Shown in pieces: positions 34,430 through 42,066 of a stretch of 64,000 nucleotides of DNA. Below the pieces are notes generated by a model that ran no database searches, was not told the origin of the DNA, and saw only the letters and a program-made list of their open reading frames with translations. Position 1 is the first letter of the stretch. Every line of letters starts with the position of its first letter. The stretch is from Lachnospiraceae bacterium (lineage in GTDB: Bacteria > Bacillota > Clostridia > Lachnospirales > Lachnospiraceae), in assembly GCA_017936885.1 (NCBI GenBank), contig JAGBEO010000008.1:94041-158040 (forward strand), read 5' to 3'. The position numbers and the translations under genes were made by a program.

Positions 34430-35144
34430 TGAAGTAAGCTTCTTTAATAATATTCTGTACCCTAGTACCGATGTCTTTCTTTTCCTCACGGGACATTTCA
34501 CTCATATAAATAGGCTTGCCGTATTCCAGTACCACATGCGTCTTTTTAATACGGGGAAGATGATCCTCGAAAATATCGGCGGCATTGTTGATGCTCATCG
34601 GTATAATGGCGCAGCCGGATTTCTCCGCGATTTTGAAACTGCCTCCGTGAAAAGGAAGAAACGTATCGTTTACCTTATTGCGCGTACCTTCCGGGAAAAT
34701 ACAGATGGAAATGCCGGAATTGATCTTCTCAACGCCCTCTTTGATCGTTTTCATGCCCTGCTTAATATCCTGACGGTCTATGAAAAGACAATGCAGGTAG
34801 CGCATCCAGTTGCGTAGAAGTGGGTAGCGGAGTATTTCCTTCTTGGCAATGTATCCGGTAGGTCTGGGCACTCTCGCATATGTAATCACCACATCGAAAT
34901 AGCTGCGGTGGTTGCCTACATAGAGCACCGGCTGATCCTTGGGCACATTTTCCTCGCCGATTACGGTTACCTTTGTGCCTGCAATAAAGAGGCAACATCT
35001 GAAAGCCCATTGGACGATGGCAAGGGAACGGCGGTTCTTCGTTTCCATACTGAATTTACCAATGATGTATTCCGTGATCAACAGCGGAATACTGCAAATG
35101 AGAAATAGTATTACAAAAAGCGCCAGTAAAATAAACCGAATCAT
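34410..35144 (-). CDS. plsC: 1-acyl-sn-glycerol-3-phosphate acyltransferase
   Basis: Makes phosphatidic acid by acylating lysophosphatidic acid at the membrane. Start at MIRFILLALF, where GGAGG lies 6 nt upstream on the minus strand; a frame open 23 codons further has no ribosome site. An N-terminal membrane helix is followed by the HX4D motif in NHRSYFDVV, then KKEILRYPLLRNWM and the FPEGTRNK substrate motif. 244 residues is usual. The last codons form one arm of the terminator of the convergent gene. Confidence 0.92.
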   Translation of the reverse strand: MIRFILLALFVILFLICSIPLLITEYIIGKFSMETKNRRSLAIVQWAFRCCLFIAGTKVTVIGEENVPKDQPVLYVGNHRSYFDVVITYARVPRPTGYIAKKEILRYPLLRNWMRYLHCLFIDRQDIKQGMKTIKEGVEKINSGISICIFPEGTRNKVNDTFLPFHGGSFKIAEKSGCAIIPMSINNAADIFEDHLPRIKKTHVVLEYGKPIYMSEMSREEKKDIGTRVQNIIKEAYFKNKELV

Positions 35145-35353
35145 ATAAACCTCCACTTCACGTTCAGTTCTTAAAACAGCTATTATTATAACGAAAAATC
35201 TATTTATAATCAATATTCAGATTTGCTCTATTGTATATTTTCCCAATGTTTTTTCCAATTTATAACAAGATGCGAGGCATAGGCAGGCGGGGAGCTTAAT
35301 AAAATTAGTAGTAACAGCAGTGTGCCGTATAGGAACGGAAAGGAAATATTACC

Positions 35354-35773
35354 ATGAGTGAATTGGAAAAGAGAATCGTAAGTGCTTTTCTCGTGTGTTT
35401 GCTTTGCCTAAGCGTGGTTGCCTGCGCTGCGAAGAAGGACCCGATGGAAAAAATCAAGGATTGGGAATTTACTGTGATTGCAGAGGATAATGTACCGGAG
35501 GAATTGCTTGCCATGATTGAGGAGAAGAAGGCAGAGCCTTTTAAAATGACCTTTCAGGATCAGGGCTTTCTCTATATCTGTGTAGGTTATGGAACGCAGG
35601 AGACAGGCGGTTACAGTATAGCGGTGAATGATTTGTATGAAACTGCCAATGCCCTTTATGTGGACACCAATCTCATAGGTCCCGGACCGGAAGAAAAGGC
35701 GAATACCACACCAAGCTATCCTTATGTGGTGATAAAAGCAGAGTTTACGGATAAGCCGGTAGTTTTTGACTAG
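35354..35773 (+). CDS. PrcB-domain lipoprotein
   Basis: Small exported lipoprotein of 139 residues. Signal peptide LVCLLCLSVVAC with lipidated Cys24, then a domain matching PrcB_C: QDQGFLYICVGYGTQETGGYSI, NALYVDTNLIGP and the closing YPYVVIKAEF. In oral treponemes PrcB is part of a surface protease complex with dentilisin, but no protease gene is adjacent here and the function is unknown. AAAGGA lies 10 nt before the ATG. The pyrC promoter lies around its stop codon. Confidence 0.82.
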   Translation: MSELEKRIVSAFLVCLLCLSVVACAAKKDPMEKIKDWEFTVIAEDNVPEELLAMIEEKKAEPFKMTFQDQGFLYICVGYGTQETGGYSIAVNDLYETANALYVDTNLIGPGPEEKANTTPSYPYVVIKAEFTDKPVVFD

Positions 35774-35779
35774 AGAGTA

Positions 35780-35788
35780 TGCTATAAT
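35780..35788 (+). promoter_or_regulatory. Extended -10 promoter of pyrC
   Basis: TGCTATAAT, an extended -10 with an exact TATAAT at 35783-35788, and no good -35. It starts 7 bp after the PrcB-like stop and leaves about 25 nt of leader. Confidence 0.5.
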
Positions 35789-35819
35789 AAACACACAGGC
35801 TATAAGGAGAGAAATACCT

Positions 35820-37136
35820 ATGATATATATAACAGACGGATATATGATAGATCCGAAATCCGGCAGGGAAGGATATTATGATATCCTGATTAGCGATAAT
35901 AAAATTGCAGGCATTGCAGAGCGCGGCACGCCTTTAGCCGATTTACTGGGGCAGAAGGGAATTGACGCAGAAGCAGGACAGACAGAGGAAATTGAACAAA
36001 TTGACGCTACAGGGCTGATGATCGCGCCGGGACTGGTGGATGTGCATGTGCATTTCCGGGATCCGGGCTTTACCCATAAAGAAGATATCCATACCGGTGC
36101 GAAGGCAGCCGCCAGGGGAGGTTTTACCTCAGTAGTGCTGATGGCGAATACAAAGCCAACGGTTGATACGGAAGCCACACTCTCCTACGTGCTTGAAAAA
36201 GGAAAAGAGACAGACATCCATATTTATTCCTGTGCCAATGTGACGAAAGGCATGAAAGGTGAAGAACTGACAGATATGGAGCGTTTAAGTGCGGCGGGGG
36301 CAGCAGGCTTTACGGATGACGGTATTCCCCTGATGGATGAAGAGAAGCTGCGGGAAGCGTTAAGGCGTGCGGCGAAATTGGGAAAGCCCGTCAGCCTTCA
36401 CGAAGAGAATCCGGCACTGATTGCCAACAACGGCGTGAATGCGGGGAAAGCAGCCGCCTATTACGGAATCGGCGGTTCCCCCAGAGAAGCGGAAATATTC
36501 ATGGTGGAGCGGGATCTTAAGATTGCATTGACAGAAGAAGGAGATTTGTCCATTCAGCATATCAGTACGAAGGAAGCGGTGGAGCTTGTGCGGCAGGCGA
36601 AGAAACGCAGCCGCCATATATATGCGGAAGCAGCGCCCCATCATTTTGCCTTGACTGAAGATGCGGTGATTGAGCACGGTACCCTTGCCAAGATGAATCC
36701 CCCGCTTCGGGAAGAGGCAGACAGACTGGCTGTTATAGAGGGCTTGAAGGACGGCACGATTGACATGATTGCCACGGATCACGCACCCCACAGTACGGAA
36801 GAGAAGGCGAAACCGATCACGGAGGCGCCAAGCGGTATTATCGGGCTGGAGACTTCCTTGTCTCTGGGTATCCGGGAACTGGTAGAGCCGGGATATCTGA
36901 CCATGAAAGAACTGCTCACGAAAATGAGTCTGGCGCCTGCCGGGTTGTATCATTTGAACGCCGGATATCTGGAGGAGAACGGACCTGCGGATCTGGTGTT
37001 GTTTGACAGACAGGCACAGTGGAAAGTGGAGCATTTTGCATCTAAGGCGTGTAACTCGCCTTTTGTGGGGGAGATGATGCCGGGGGTGATTGCGTATACG
37101 ATCTGTGCCGGGAAGGTTGTGTATCGGCAGGCATAG
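35820..37136 (+). CDS. pyrC: Dihydroorotase
   Basis: Closes N-carbamoyl-aspartate to dihydroorotate in pyrimidine synthesis. Start at MIYITDGYMID after AAGGAGAG; the frame open from 35766 overlaps the upstream gene. Type I dihydroorotase, 438 residues: DVHVHFRDPGFTHKEDIHTG with metal histidines, NTKPTVDT, SLHEENP, QHISTKEAV, and the catalytic DHAPHSTEEK. It is next to pyrK-pyrD, with a small membrane protein gene between, so the region is a pyrimidine biosynthesis cluster. Confidence 0.95.
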   Translation: MIYITDGYMIDPKSGREGYYDILISDNKIAGIAERGTPLADLLGQKGIDAEAGQTEEIEQIDATGLMIAPGLVDVHVHFRDPGFTHKEDIHTGAKAAARGGFTSVVLMANTKPTVDTEATLSYVLEKGKETDIHIYSCANVTKGMKGEELTDMERLSAAGAAGFTDDGIPLMDEEKLREALRRAAKLGKPVSLHEENPALIANNGVNAGKAAAYYGIGGSPREAEIFMVERDLKIALTEEGDLSIQHISTKEAVELVRQAKKRSRHIYAEAAPHHFALTEDAVIEHGTLAKMNPPLREEADRLAVIEGLKDGTIDMIATDHAPHSTEEKAKPITEAPSGIIGLETSLSLGIRELVEPGYLTMKELLTKMSLAPAGLYHLNAGYLEENGPADLVLFDRQAQWKVEHFASKACNSPFVGEMMPGVIAYTICAGKVVYRQA

Positions 37137-37199
37137 AGGGTGTATAGCGCATACTTATTGTTGAACTTGGGAGTAAACTGTTTTGTTATGGAGGAACGA

Positions 37200-37694
37200 A
37201 TGAAAATGAAAAGATTGATGTCAGAAAGCATGATAAGCATATTAATAGGAGCTGTCTTTTTTGTATATCGTTGGTGGATGTTTCGAAATATGCCTGATTT
37301 TGGAGGAAAAGATTTTGTATATTCCATGATTCTCGTACCGGTTTTTTATTTCGTGCTTGCATACATATTAGGCAGGTGGGTATTTCATTTTACGGTGTGT
37401 GCGGTTCATAAAAAGGGCATTCGTATTTTGTTTTTCTCAGAAGTGGCTGTTTTGTGCCTGCATTTGGTATGTGTAGTTTTTACCGGCGTTATGAAATATG
37501 TGTTTACGCAATATACGGTTACGGAAAATACGTATACAGCAGATATGATGCCGTGGCTGAAAGATACTTTTTGGCAGTCATGGTATGTTCATATATTCGC
37601 TTTCGGCGGTTCGGCTATCCATGTGATCATATGTGTGTTTGCAGGAATCTTGTTTGCACTGGCAATTACGGGGAAAGCGCTTGAACGTTGCTAG
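37200..37694 (+). CDS. Four-helix membrane protein of unknown function
   Basis: Not recognised. 164 residues with about four membrane helices (SMISILIGAVFFVYRWWMF, FVYSMILVPVFYFVLAYIL, ILFFSEVAVLCLHLVCVVF, AIHVIICVFAGILFALAI). GGAGG at 37190-37194 supports the ATG at 37200; 37206 is possible. Aromatic-rich loops, no known motif. It is more AT-rich than pyrC and pyrK, between which it sits, and a link to pyrimidine transport is only a guess. Confidence 0.6.
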   Translation: MKMKRLMSESMISILIGAVFFVYRWWMFRNMPDFGGKDFVYSMILVPVFYFVLAYILGRWVFHFTVCAVHKKGIRILFFSEVAVLCLHLVCVVFTGVMKYVFTQYTVTENTYTADMMPWLKDTFWQSWYVHIFAFGGSAIHVIICVFAGILFALAITGKALERC

Positions 37695-37780
37695 AAAGTG
37701 TTTAGATGTATTATTAGGAAAGGCATGGTTGAAAGGGTATAAATAAATTTTACCCTGTTGTGCTTAAATGGAGGTTGGAA

Positions 37781-38557
37781 ATGTCACGGAAGAAAAAAGT
37801 AAAAGCGACAGTAGTGTCACAAAAACAGATAGCAGATCAGATATATGATCTGTGGCTGGAAACGGAGCTTGCAAAACATGCCCATGCGGGGCAGTTTGTT
37901 GCAGTATATCCCCACAATGCCAGTACGCTGCTGCCGCGCCCGATCAGTATTTGTGAAGTGGATAAGTCAGCAGGCCGGCTGCGTCTGGTATATCGGATCG
38001 CGGGTAAAGGAACGGCTGAGTTTTCTGCCTGTAAGACCGGAGATACCCTGGAGATACTGGGCGTTTTAGGCAACGGTTTTCCTTTGGAAAAAGCAAAAGG
38101 AAAGAGAGTGTTCCTGATGGGCGGCGGTATCGGTATTCCGCCGATGCTGGAGCTGGCAAAGGAACTGGATGCCGACAAACAGATTCTGGTAGGATACCGC
38201 AACAAGGATCTTTTTCTGGAAGAAGATCTGGCGAAGTACGGAAATGTCTATATCGCAACCGAGGATGGCAGTGTGGGAACCAAAGGCAACGTGATGGATG
38301 CCATCAGGGCGAATAATATTCGTGCGGATCTGATTATGGCTTGCGGCCCCATGCCGATGCTTCGTGCCATCAAGCAGTATGCCGAAGAACAGGGTATTGA
38401 AGCCTATATTTCTCTGGAAGAGAGAATGGCGTGCGGTGTAGGTGCCTGTCTTGGCTGTGTGTGCAAGACCAGGGAAGTAGACCATCATTCCCATGTAAAC
38501 AATGCGCGCATTTGTACCGACGGACCAGTATTTGAAGCAAAAGAGGTGGAAATCTGA
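37781..38557 (+). CDS. pyrK: Dihydroorotate dehydrogenase B electron transfer subunit
   Basis: FAD and 2Fe-2S subunit that passes electrons from dihydroorotate oxidation to NAD. Ferredoxin-reductase-like FAD domain (LLPRPISICEVD, RIAGKGTAEFS), NAD domain (GGGIGIPPML), and C-terminal iron-sulfur motif CGVGACLGCVCKT plus a later CTDGPVF cysteine. The start follows GGAGG. Its stop overlaps the pyrD start in TGATG, indicating coupled translation of the two subunits. Confidence 0.95.
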   Translation: MSRKKKVKATVVSQKQIADQIYDLWLETELAKHAHAGQFVAVYPHNASTLLPRPISICEVDKSAGRLRLVYRIAGKGTAEFSACKTGDTLEILGVLGNGFPLEKAKGKRVFLMGGGIGIPPMLELAKELDADKQILVGYRNKDLFLEEDLAKYGNVYIATEDGSVGTKGNVMDAIRANNIRADLIMACGPMPMLRAIKQYAEEQGIEAYISLEERMACGVGACLGCVCKTREVDHHSHVNNARICTDGPVFEAKEVEI

Positions 38558-39468
38558 TGAATACAAAAGTGACGATCGCAGGGGTAACCCTGAATAATCC
38601 TGTTATGACGGCATCCGGAACCTTTGGCTCCGGCATGGAATACAGTGATTTCGTAGATTTGAATCGATTAGGCGCGGTGGTGACGAAAGGAGTTGCCAAT
38701 GTCCCTTGGCAGGGTAATCCTACGCCCCGTGTGGCAGAAACCTATGGAGGTATGCTCAATGCCATCGGTTTGCAGAATCCCGGTATCGATGTGTTTGCCG
38801 AACGCGATATTCCTTTTTTAAAGAAATATGACACGAAGATTATCGTGAACGTCTGTGGCAAAACGGTGGAAGATTATCTGGAAGTAGTGGAGCGTCTTGG
38901 CGATGAGCCTGTGGATATGCTGGAAATCAATGTTTCCTGTCCGAATGTAAAAGAGGGCGCGATCGCCTTTGGACAGAAGGCAGACTGCCTCTACGACATT
39001 ACATCCGAGATTAAGAAGAAAGCCAGACAGCCCGTGATCATGAAACTCAGTCCCAATGTGACCGACATCACGGAGATGGCGAAGGCGGCGGAGGCAGCAG
39101 GCGCCGATGCGTTGTCCATGATCAATACGATCACAGGCATGAAGATTGATATTCATAAGAGAAAGTTTGCGCTTGCCAATCGGACAGGCGGTCTGTCCGG
39201 TCCTGCCATCAAGCCGGTGGCGGTGCGTATGGTTTATCAGGCATCCCATGCGGTTAACATTCCGATCATCGGTATGGGAGGCATTGCAAATGCAGAGGAC
39301 GCTATCGAGTTCCTACTCGCCGGAGCCAGCGCTGTGGCTGTGGGGGCTATGAATTTTGTGAACCCGTATACTACGATTGAAGTGATTGAAGGAATCGAGG
39401 CATACATGAAGCAGTATGGAATTGAGAATGTAACAGATCTAATCGGCGCGGTTGATGAATCGTTATAA
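38557..39468 (+). CDS. pyrD: Dihydroorotate dehydrogenase, class 1B catalytic subunit
   Basis: FMN enzyme oxidising dihydroorotate to orotate, cytoplasmic and NAD-linked through PyrK. TIM-barrel landmarks: NPVMTASGTFG at the start, NAIGLQNPG, EINVSCPNVK with the catalytic cysteine region, VIMKLSPNVTDI, ANRTGGLSGPAIKP, GMGGIANAEDAIEFLLAGAS. 303 residues is typical. It is last gene of the pyr group, and a strong hairpin separates it from sipL. Confidence 0.96.
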   Translation: MNTKVTIAGVTLNNPVMTASGTFGSGMEYSDFVDLNRLGAVVTKGVANVPWQGNPTPRVAETYGGMLNAIGLQNPGIDVFAERDIPFLKKYDTKIIVNVCGKTVEDYLEVVERLGDEPVDMLEINVSCPNVKEGAIAFGQKADCLYDITSEIKKKARQPVIMKLSPNVTDITEMAKAAEAAGADALSMINTITGMKIDIHKRKFALANRTGGLSGPAIKPVAVRMVYQASHAVNIPIIGMGGIANAEDAIEFLLAGASAVAVGAMNFVNPYTTIEVIEGIEAYMKQYGIENVTDLIGAVDESL

Positions 39469-39515
39469 CACGGACATATATACCGAGGTATTCTGATGCA
39501 GGCGTATATAGAATG

Positions 39516-39544
39516 GCATATATCCCCTCCATGCGGCATATACT
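39516..39544 (+). promoter_or_regulatory. Sigma-E-type promoter of sipL inside the terminator hairpin
   Basis: -35 GCATATA (39516-39522), exactly 14 bp, -10 CATATACT (39537-39544): 6 of 7 and 7 of 8 matches to the sigma-E boxes KMATATT and CATACAHT. Transcription would begin near 39551, at the 3' arm of the hairpin. Confidence 0.65.
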
Positions 39545-39575
39545 ATACTAAGTATACGCATGGAGGGTTTCTTTT
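39525..39575 (+). terminator. Hairpin terminator after pyrD that also covers the sipL ribosome site
   Basis: CCCTCCATGCG (39525-39535) pairs perfectly with CGCATGGAGGG (39557-39567), with an inner TATACT/AGTATA stem and then TTTCTTTT. The 3' arm contains GGAGGG, the only ribosome site for the GTG at 39576. Confidence 0.85.
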
Positions 39576-41132
39576 GTGGAATTAGTGAAGAAAAAAATAC
39601 ATATGGACCGGATCAGCAGCAGAGCCGGAACCCAGATGGTATTGGAAGAAGATGTGAATATTTCAGATAACAAACCGGATGCCAGCTATTTGCTGACCAA
39701 TAAAGGCGAGATCATTATGGAGGAGATCCGTGCCGGTGAAAATGTGGTCAATCTGAAAGGTAAACTGGTGGTATCCGTTCTGTATCTGACTGATATGGAA
39801 GGAATGTGCGCCAGCATGGAAGCCATGATTCCTTTTGAGGAAAAAGTGAATATGGAAGGGGTTAACAACGGCGATACGATTCTGACGGACTGGGTGATTG
39901 AAGATCTGACGGTAGGGCTGATCAATTCCAGAAAGCTGAGTGCCCAGGCTGTTGTTACCATCGGTCTGGAAAAGGAAGAGCATGTGGAGCAGGATACGGC
40001 GGTGGATATCTATCATGACGAACCTGTTGAGTACCGCAAGCGCACTTATCCGATTGTACAGCTTGTGTTACAGAAGAAAGATATTTTCCGGTTAAAAGAA
40101 GAGATGGAACTGACCGGAAATCTGCCGAATGTATTCCAGACAATCTGGCATCATATTACCTTTGACCATGTGGAGTTCAAAGCACTGGAAGAGAAGATTT
40201 CGATTCAGGGGGAGATGAGAGCCTTTTTCTTATATGAGGGAGAGGGAGATAATGACAGGACGCTGTGGTATGAGAATACGGTGCCTTTCAGTGGTATCAT
40301 CGAGTGCCATGGCTGCCGCGAGAACATGATCCCGGATATCCGTTACAGCTTAGGCCAGTGTAACGTGGAGGTACGTCAGGATTTTGATGGGGAAGAGCGG
40401 GTATTTTGTATCGAACCGGTACTGGATCTAGACATCCATCTCTATGACGAGGAAAATATGGAAGTACTGTCAGATGTTTATGGTGTGGATAAGGAGATCG
40501 AGGCGCTTACAACCGAAGTGCAGCTTAAGAGTCTGCTCCTAAGCGGAAGCAGTAAGTGTAAGATTGCAGAACATGCCAGGATTCAGAATGAAGAGATGCC
40601 GATGTACCAGTTGATTCATTCGGAGGGTGACATACAGATCGAAGAGCAGGCGATTGTGGAGAATGGGATTGCCATTACGGGAACGCTGACAGTGACCACG
40701 CTGTATTTATGCAGTGTAGGGGCTAAATCCCTGTATTCCACGACCAATGTACTGCCGTTCCAATATGTGGCAGAGGCAGAGAATATCATGCCAACCAGTA
40801 TTTTCAAGCTGCGTCACAGCATTGAGCAGCTTACGGTTACGATGCTGGACAGCGGGGAACTGGATGTGAAGGCCGCGCTGCAGTTTAAGGTGATTGTATT
40901 TGCAGTACAGAAGAGTAACCTGATTACGGATATCAAGGTGGAAGAACTGGATCTGAATAAGTTAAGCGAGCTGCCGGGAATGGTTATCTATATTGCCGGG
41001 AAGGAAGATACCCTGTGGGATATCGGCAAGCGCTATTATGTGCCCATTGCGCAGCTTAAGGAGGTCAATGAACTGGCATCGGAGGAAATCAGTGCGGGAG
41101 ATAAGATACTGGTGGTAAAAGGCGGTATTTGA
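39576..41132 (+). CDS. sipL: SpoIVA-interacting spore coat protein SipL (SPOCS/DUF3794 plus LysM)
   Basis: Mother-cell protein that anchors the coat base by binding SpoIVA; in C. difficile it is needed for coat attachment. 518 residues with repeated DUF3794/SPOCS domains (about 30-140, 180-300 and 330-450, each with strands such as NLKGKLVVSVLYLTD or ITGTLTVTTLYLC) and a C-terminal LysM domain (YIAGKEDTLWDIGKRYYVP). The order and length match C. difficile SipL. GTG start 8 nt after GGAGGG. The sigma-E promoter and hairpin in front are described separately. Confidence 0.9.
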   Translation: MELVKKKIHMDRISSRAGTQMVLEEDVNISDNKPDASYLLTNKGEIIMEEIRAGENVVNLKGKLVVSVLYLTDMEGMCASMEAMIPFEEKVNMEGVNNGDTILTDWVIEDLTVGLINSRKLSAQAVVTIGLEKEEHVEQDTAVDIYHDEPVEYRKRTYPIVQLVLQKKDIFRLKEEMELTGNLPNVFQTIWHHITFDHVEFKALEEKISIQGEMRAFFLYEGEGDNDRTLWYENTVPFSGIIECHGCRENMIPDIRYSLGQCNVEVRQDFDGEERVFCIEPVLDLDIHLYDEENMEVLSDVYGVDKEIEALTTEVQLKSLLLSGSSKCKIAEHARIQNEEMPMYQLIHSEGDIQIEEQAIVENGIAITGTLTVTTLYLCSVGAKSLYSTTNVLPFQYVAEAENIMPTSIFKLRHSIEQLTVTMLDSGELDVKAALQFKVIVFAVQKSNLITDIKVEELDLNKLSELPGMVIYIAGKEDTLWDIGKRYYVPIAQLKEVNELASEEISAGDKILVVKGGI

Positions 41133-41175
41133 TGTGACGGCCCTCTTTTGGAGAAGGCACGAAAAATTTAAAGAG

Positions 41176-41213
41176 AAAAGGAATCAGAGTCTCGCGACAA
41201 TGATTCCTTTTTT
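41176..41213. terminator. Bidirectional terminator after sipL
   Basis: AAAAGGAATCA (41176-41186) and TGATTCCTTTT (41201-41211) form a perfect 11-bp stem with T-runs outside both arms, serving sipL and the convergent gene. Confidence 0.88.
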
Positions 41214-41263
41214 AAAATCAATTCGGTTATGTCATGAAAATCCATAGACAGATGAATATGTTT

Positions 41264-41902
41264 TTAGTTAGTAGTAGTCTCTTCTGCAGATTTTGTTGTC
41301 TGTCCCGCTTCTTCAGCCATCTTGTCGAATTTCTCCATGACAGCATCGTAAGTTTTCTTGGAGATTTCGGGCAGTTCGCCGCCCCAAGTCTTCTCAGCCT
41401 GTTTATAACCTTTCTTGAAAGCTTCGCGCATCTCTTCGATCTTGCTTGGATCGCCGCCTGTGAGAGCCTTGGCGAAATCAATGATTCTGTCGGATGTCTG
41501 CTCTACACCCCAATAACCATCCTCGGCGATATCTTTCTCTGCCTGAGCCTTTGTTGCAGCATCTACGGTGAAGTTGCCGCTTGCTAAGAATTTCCAGATA
41601 TCATTGGCAGTATTGTAGGTCTGTCCCTGTTTGGTCATCAACTGCTGCACGATGTTCTGTAACTGCTGTGTATGTGCCTCTGCGTCAGCCTTCATTTTGT
41701 TGACTAATTCTGTGTTCTGCGCATAATTAGTGGTCTGTGTTTTGGTAGTTTCGCTTTCTTTAGACGGTTCATAGACAGCGGCTACATCTTCTGCGGCAGA
41801 TGTATTGGCAGTCGTATTCTCAGCGGCTGTTTTAGCAGCGGGCTGTGTTGTCTGATAAGCTTCGTATGTGCTTGTTGCACTTGTAATTCCGTTTACGCTC
41901 AT
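41264..41902 (-). CDS. Conserved protein of unknown function, Thr/Ala-rich N-terminus
   Basis: Not recognised. 212 residues from MSVNGITSATSTYEAYQTTQ; AAGGAGGG lies at the right distance on the minus strand. Residues 1-70 are disordered-looking, rich in Thr, Ala and Ser; 75-115 are helical and Gln-rich (MKADAEAHTQQLQNIVQQLM); 120-200 hold DGYWGVEQTSDRIIDFAKALTGGD and MREAFKKGYKQAEKTWGGELP, a compact helical domain. No signal peptide or membrane segment. The start resembles flagellar or surface-associated proteins that begin with MSVNG/MSISG, but no such genes are nearby. It stands alone between two convergent terminators. Confidence 0.65.
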   Translation of the reverse strand: MSVNGITSATSTYEAYQTTQPAAKTAAENTTANTSAAEDVAAVYEPSKESETTKTQTTNYAQNTELVNKMKADAEAHTQQLQNIVQQLMTKQGQTYNTANDIWKFLASGNFTVDAATKAQAEKDIAEDGYWGVEQTSDRIIDFAKALTGGDPSKIEEMREAFKKGYKQAEKTWGGELPEISKKTYDAVMEKFDKMAEEAGQTTKSAEETTTN

Positions 41903-42066
41903 TGCTATCCCTCCTTGGAATTTTCTCATTGTTGATCATAGTTTCGTGTACATAGGAGAAATGTCCTATTTCTATATATTATATCGTACCATTTTCCTGA
42001 ATATATTAGAAGGAAAAAATAAAATTTCTTGCGTTTCATAACCAAAATAAGTGTTTTTGTGACATG

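Noticed and set aside
35766-35788. TTGACT as the -35 of pyrC
   Set aside because: The spacing to TATAAT is only 11 bp; the extended -10 TG is the better explanation.
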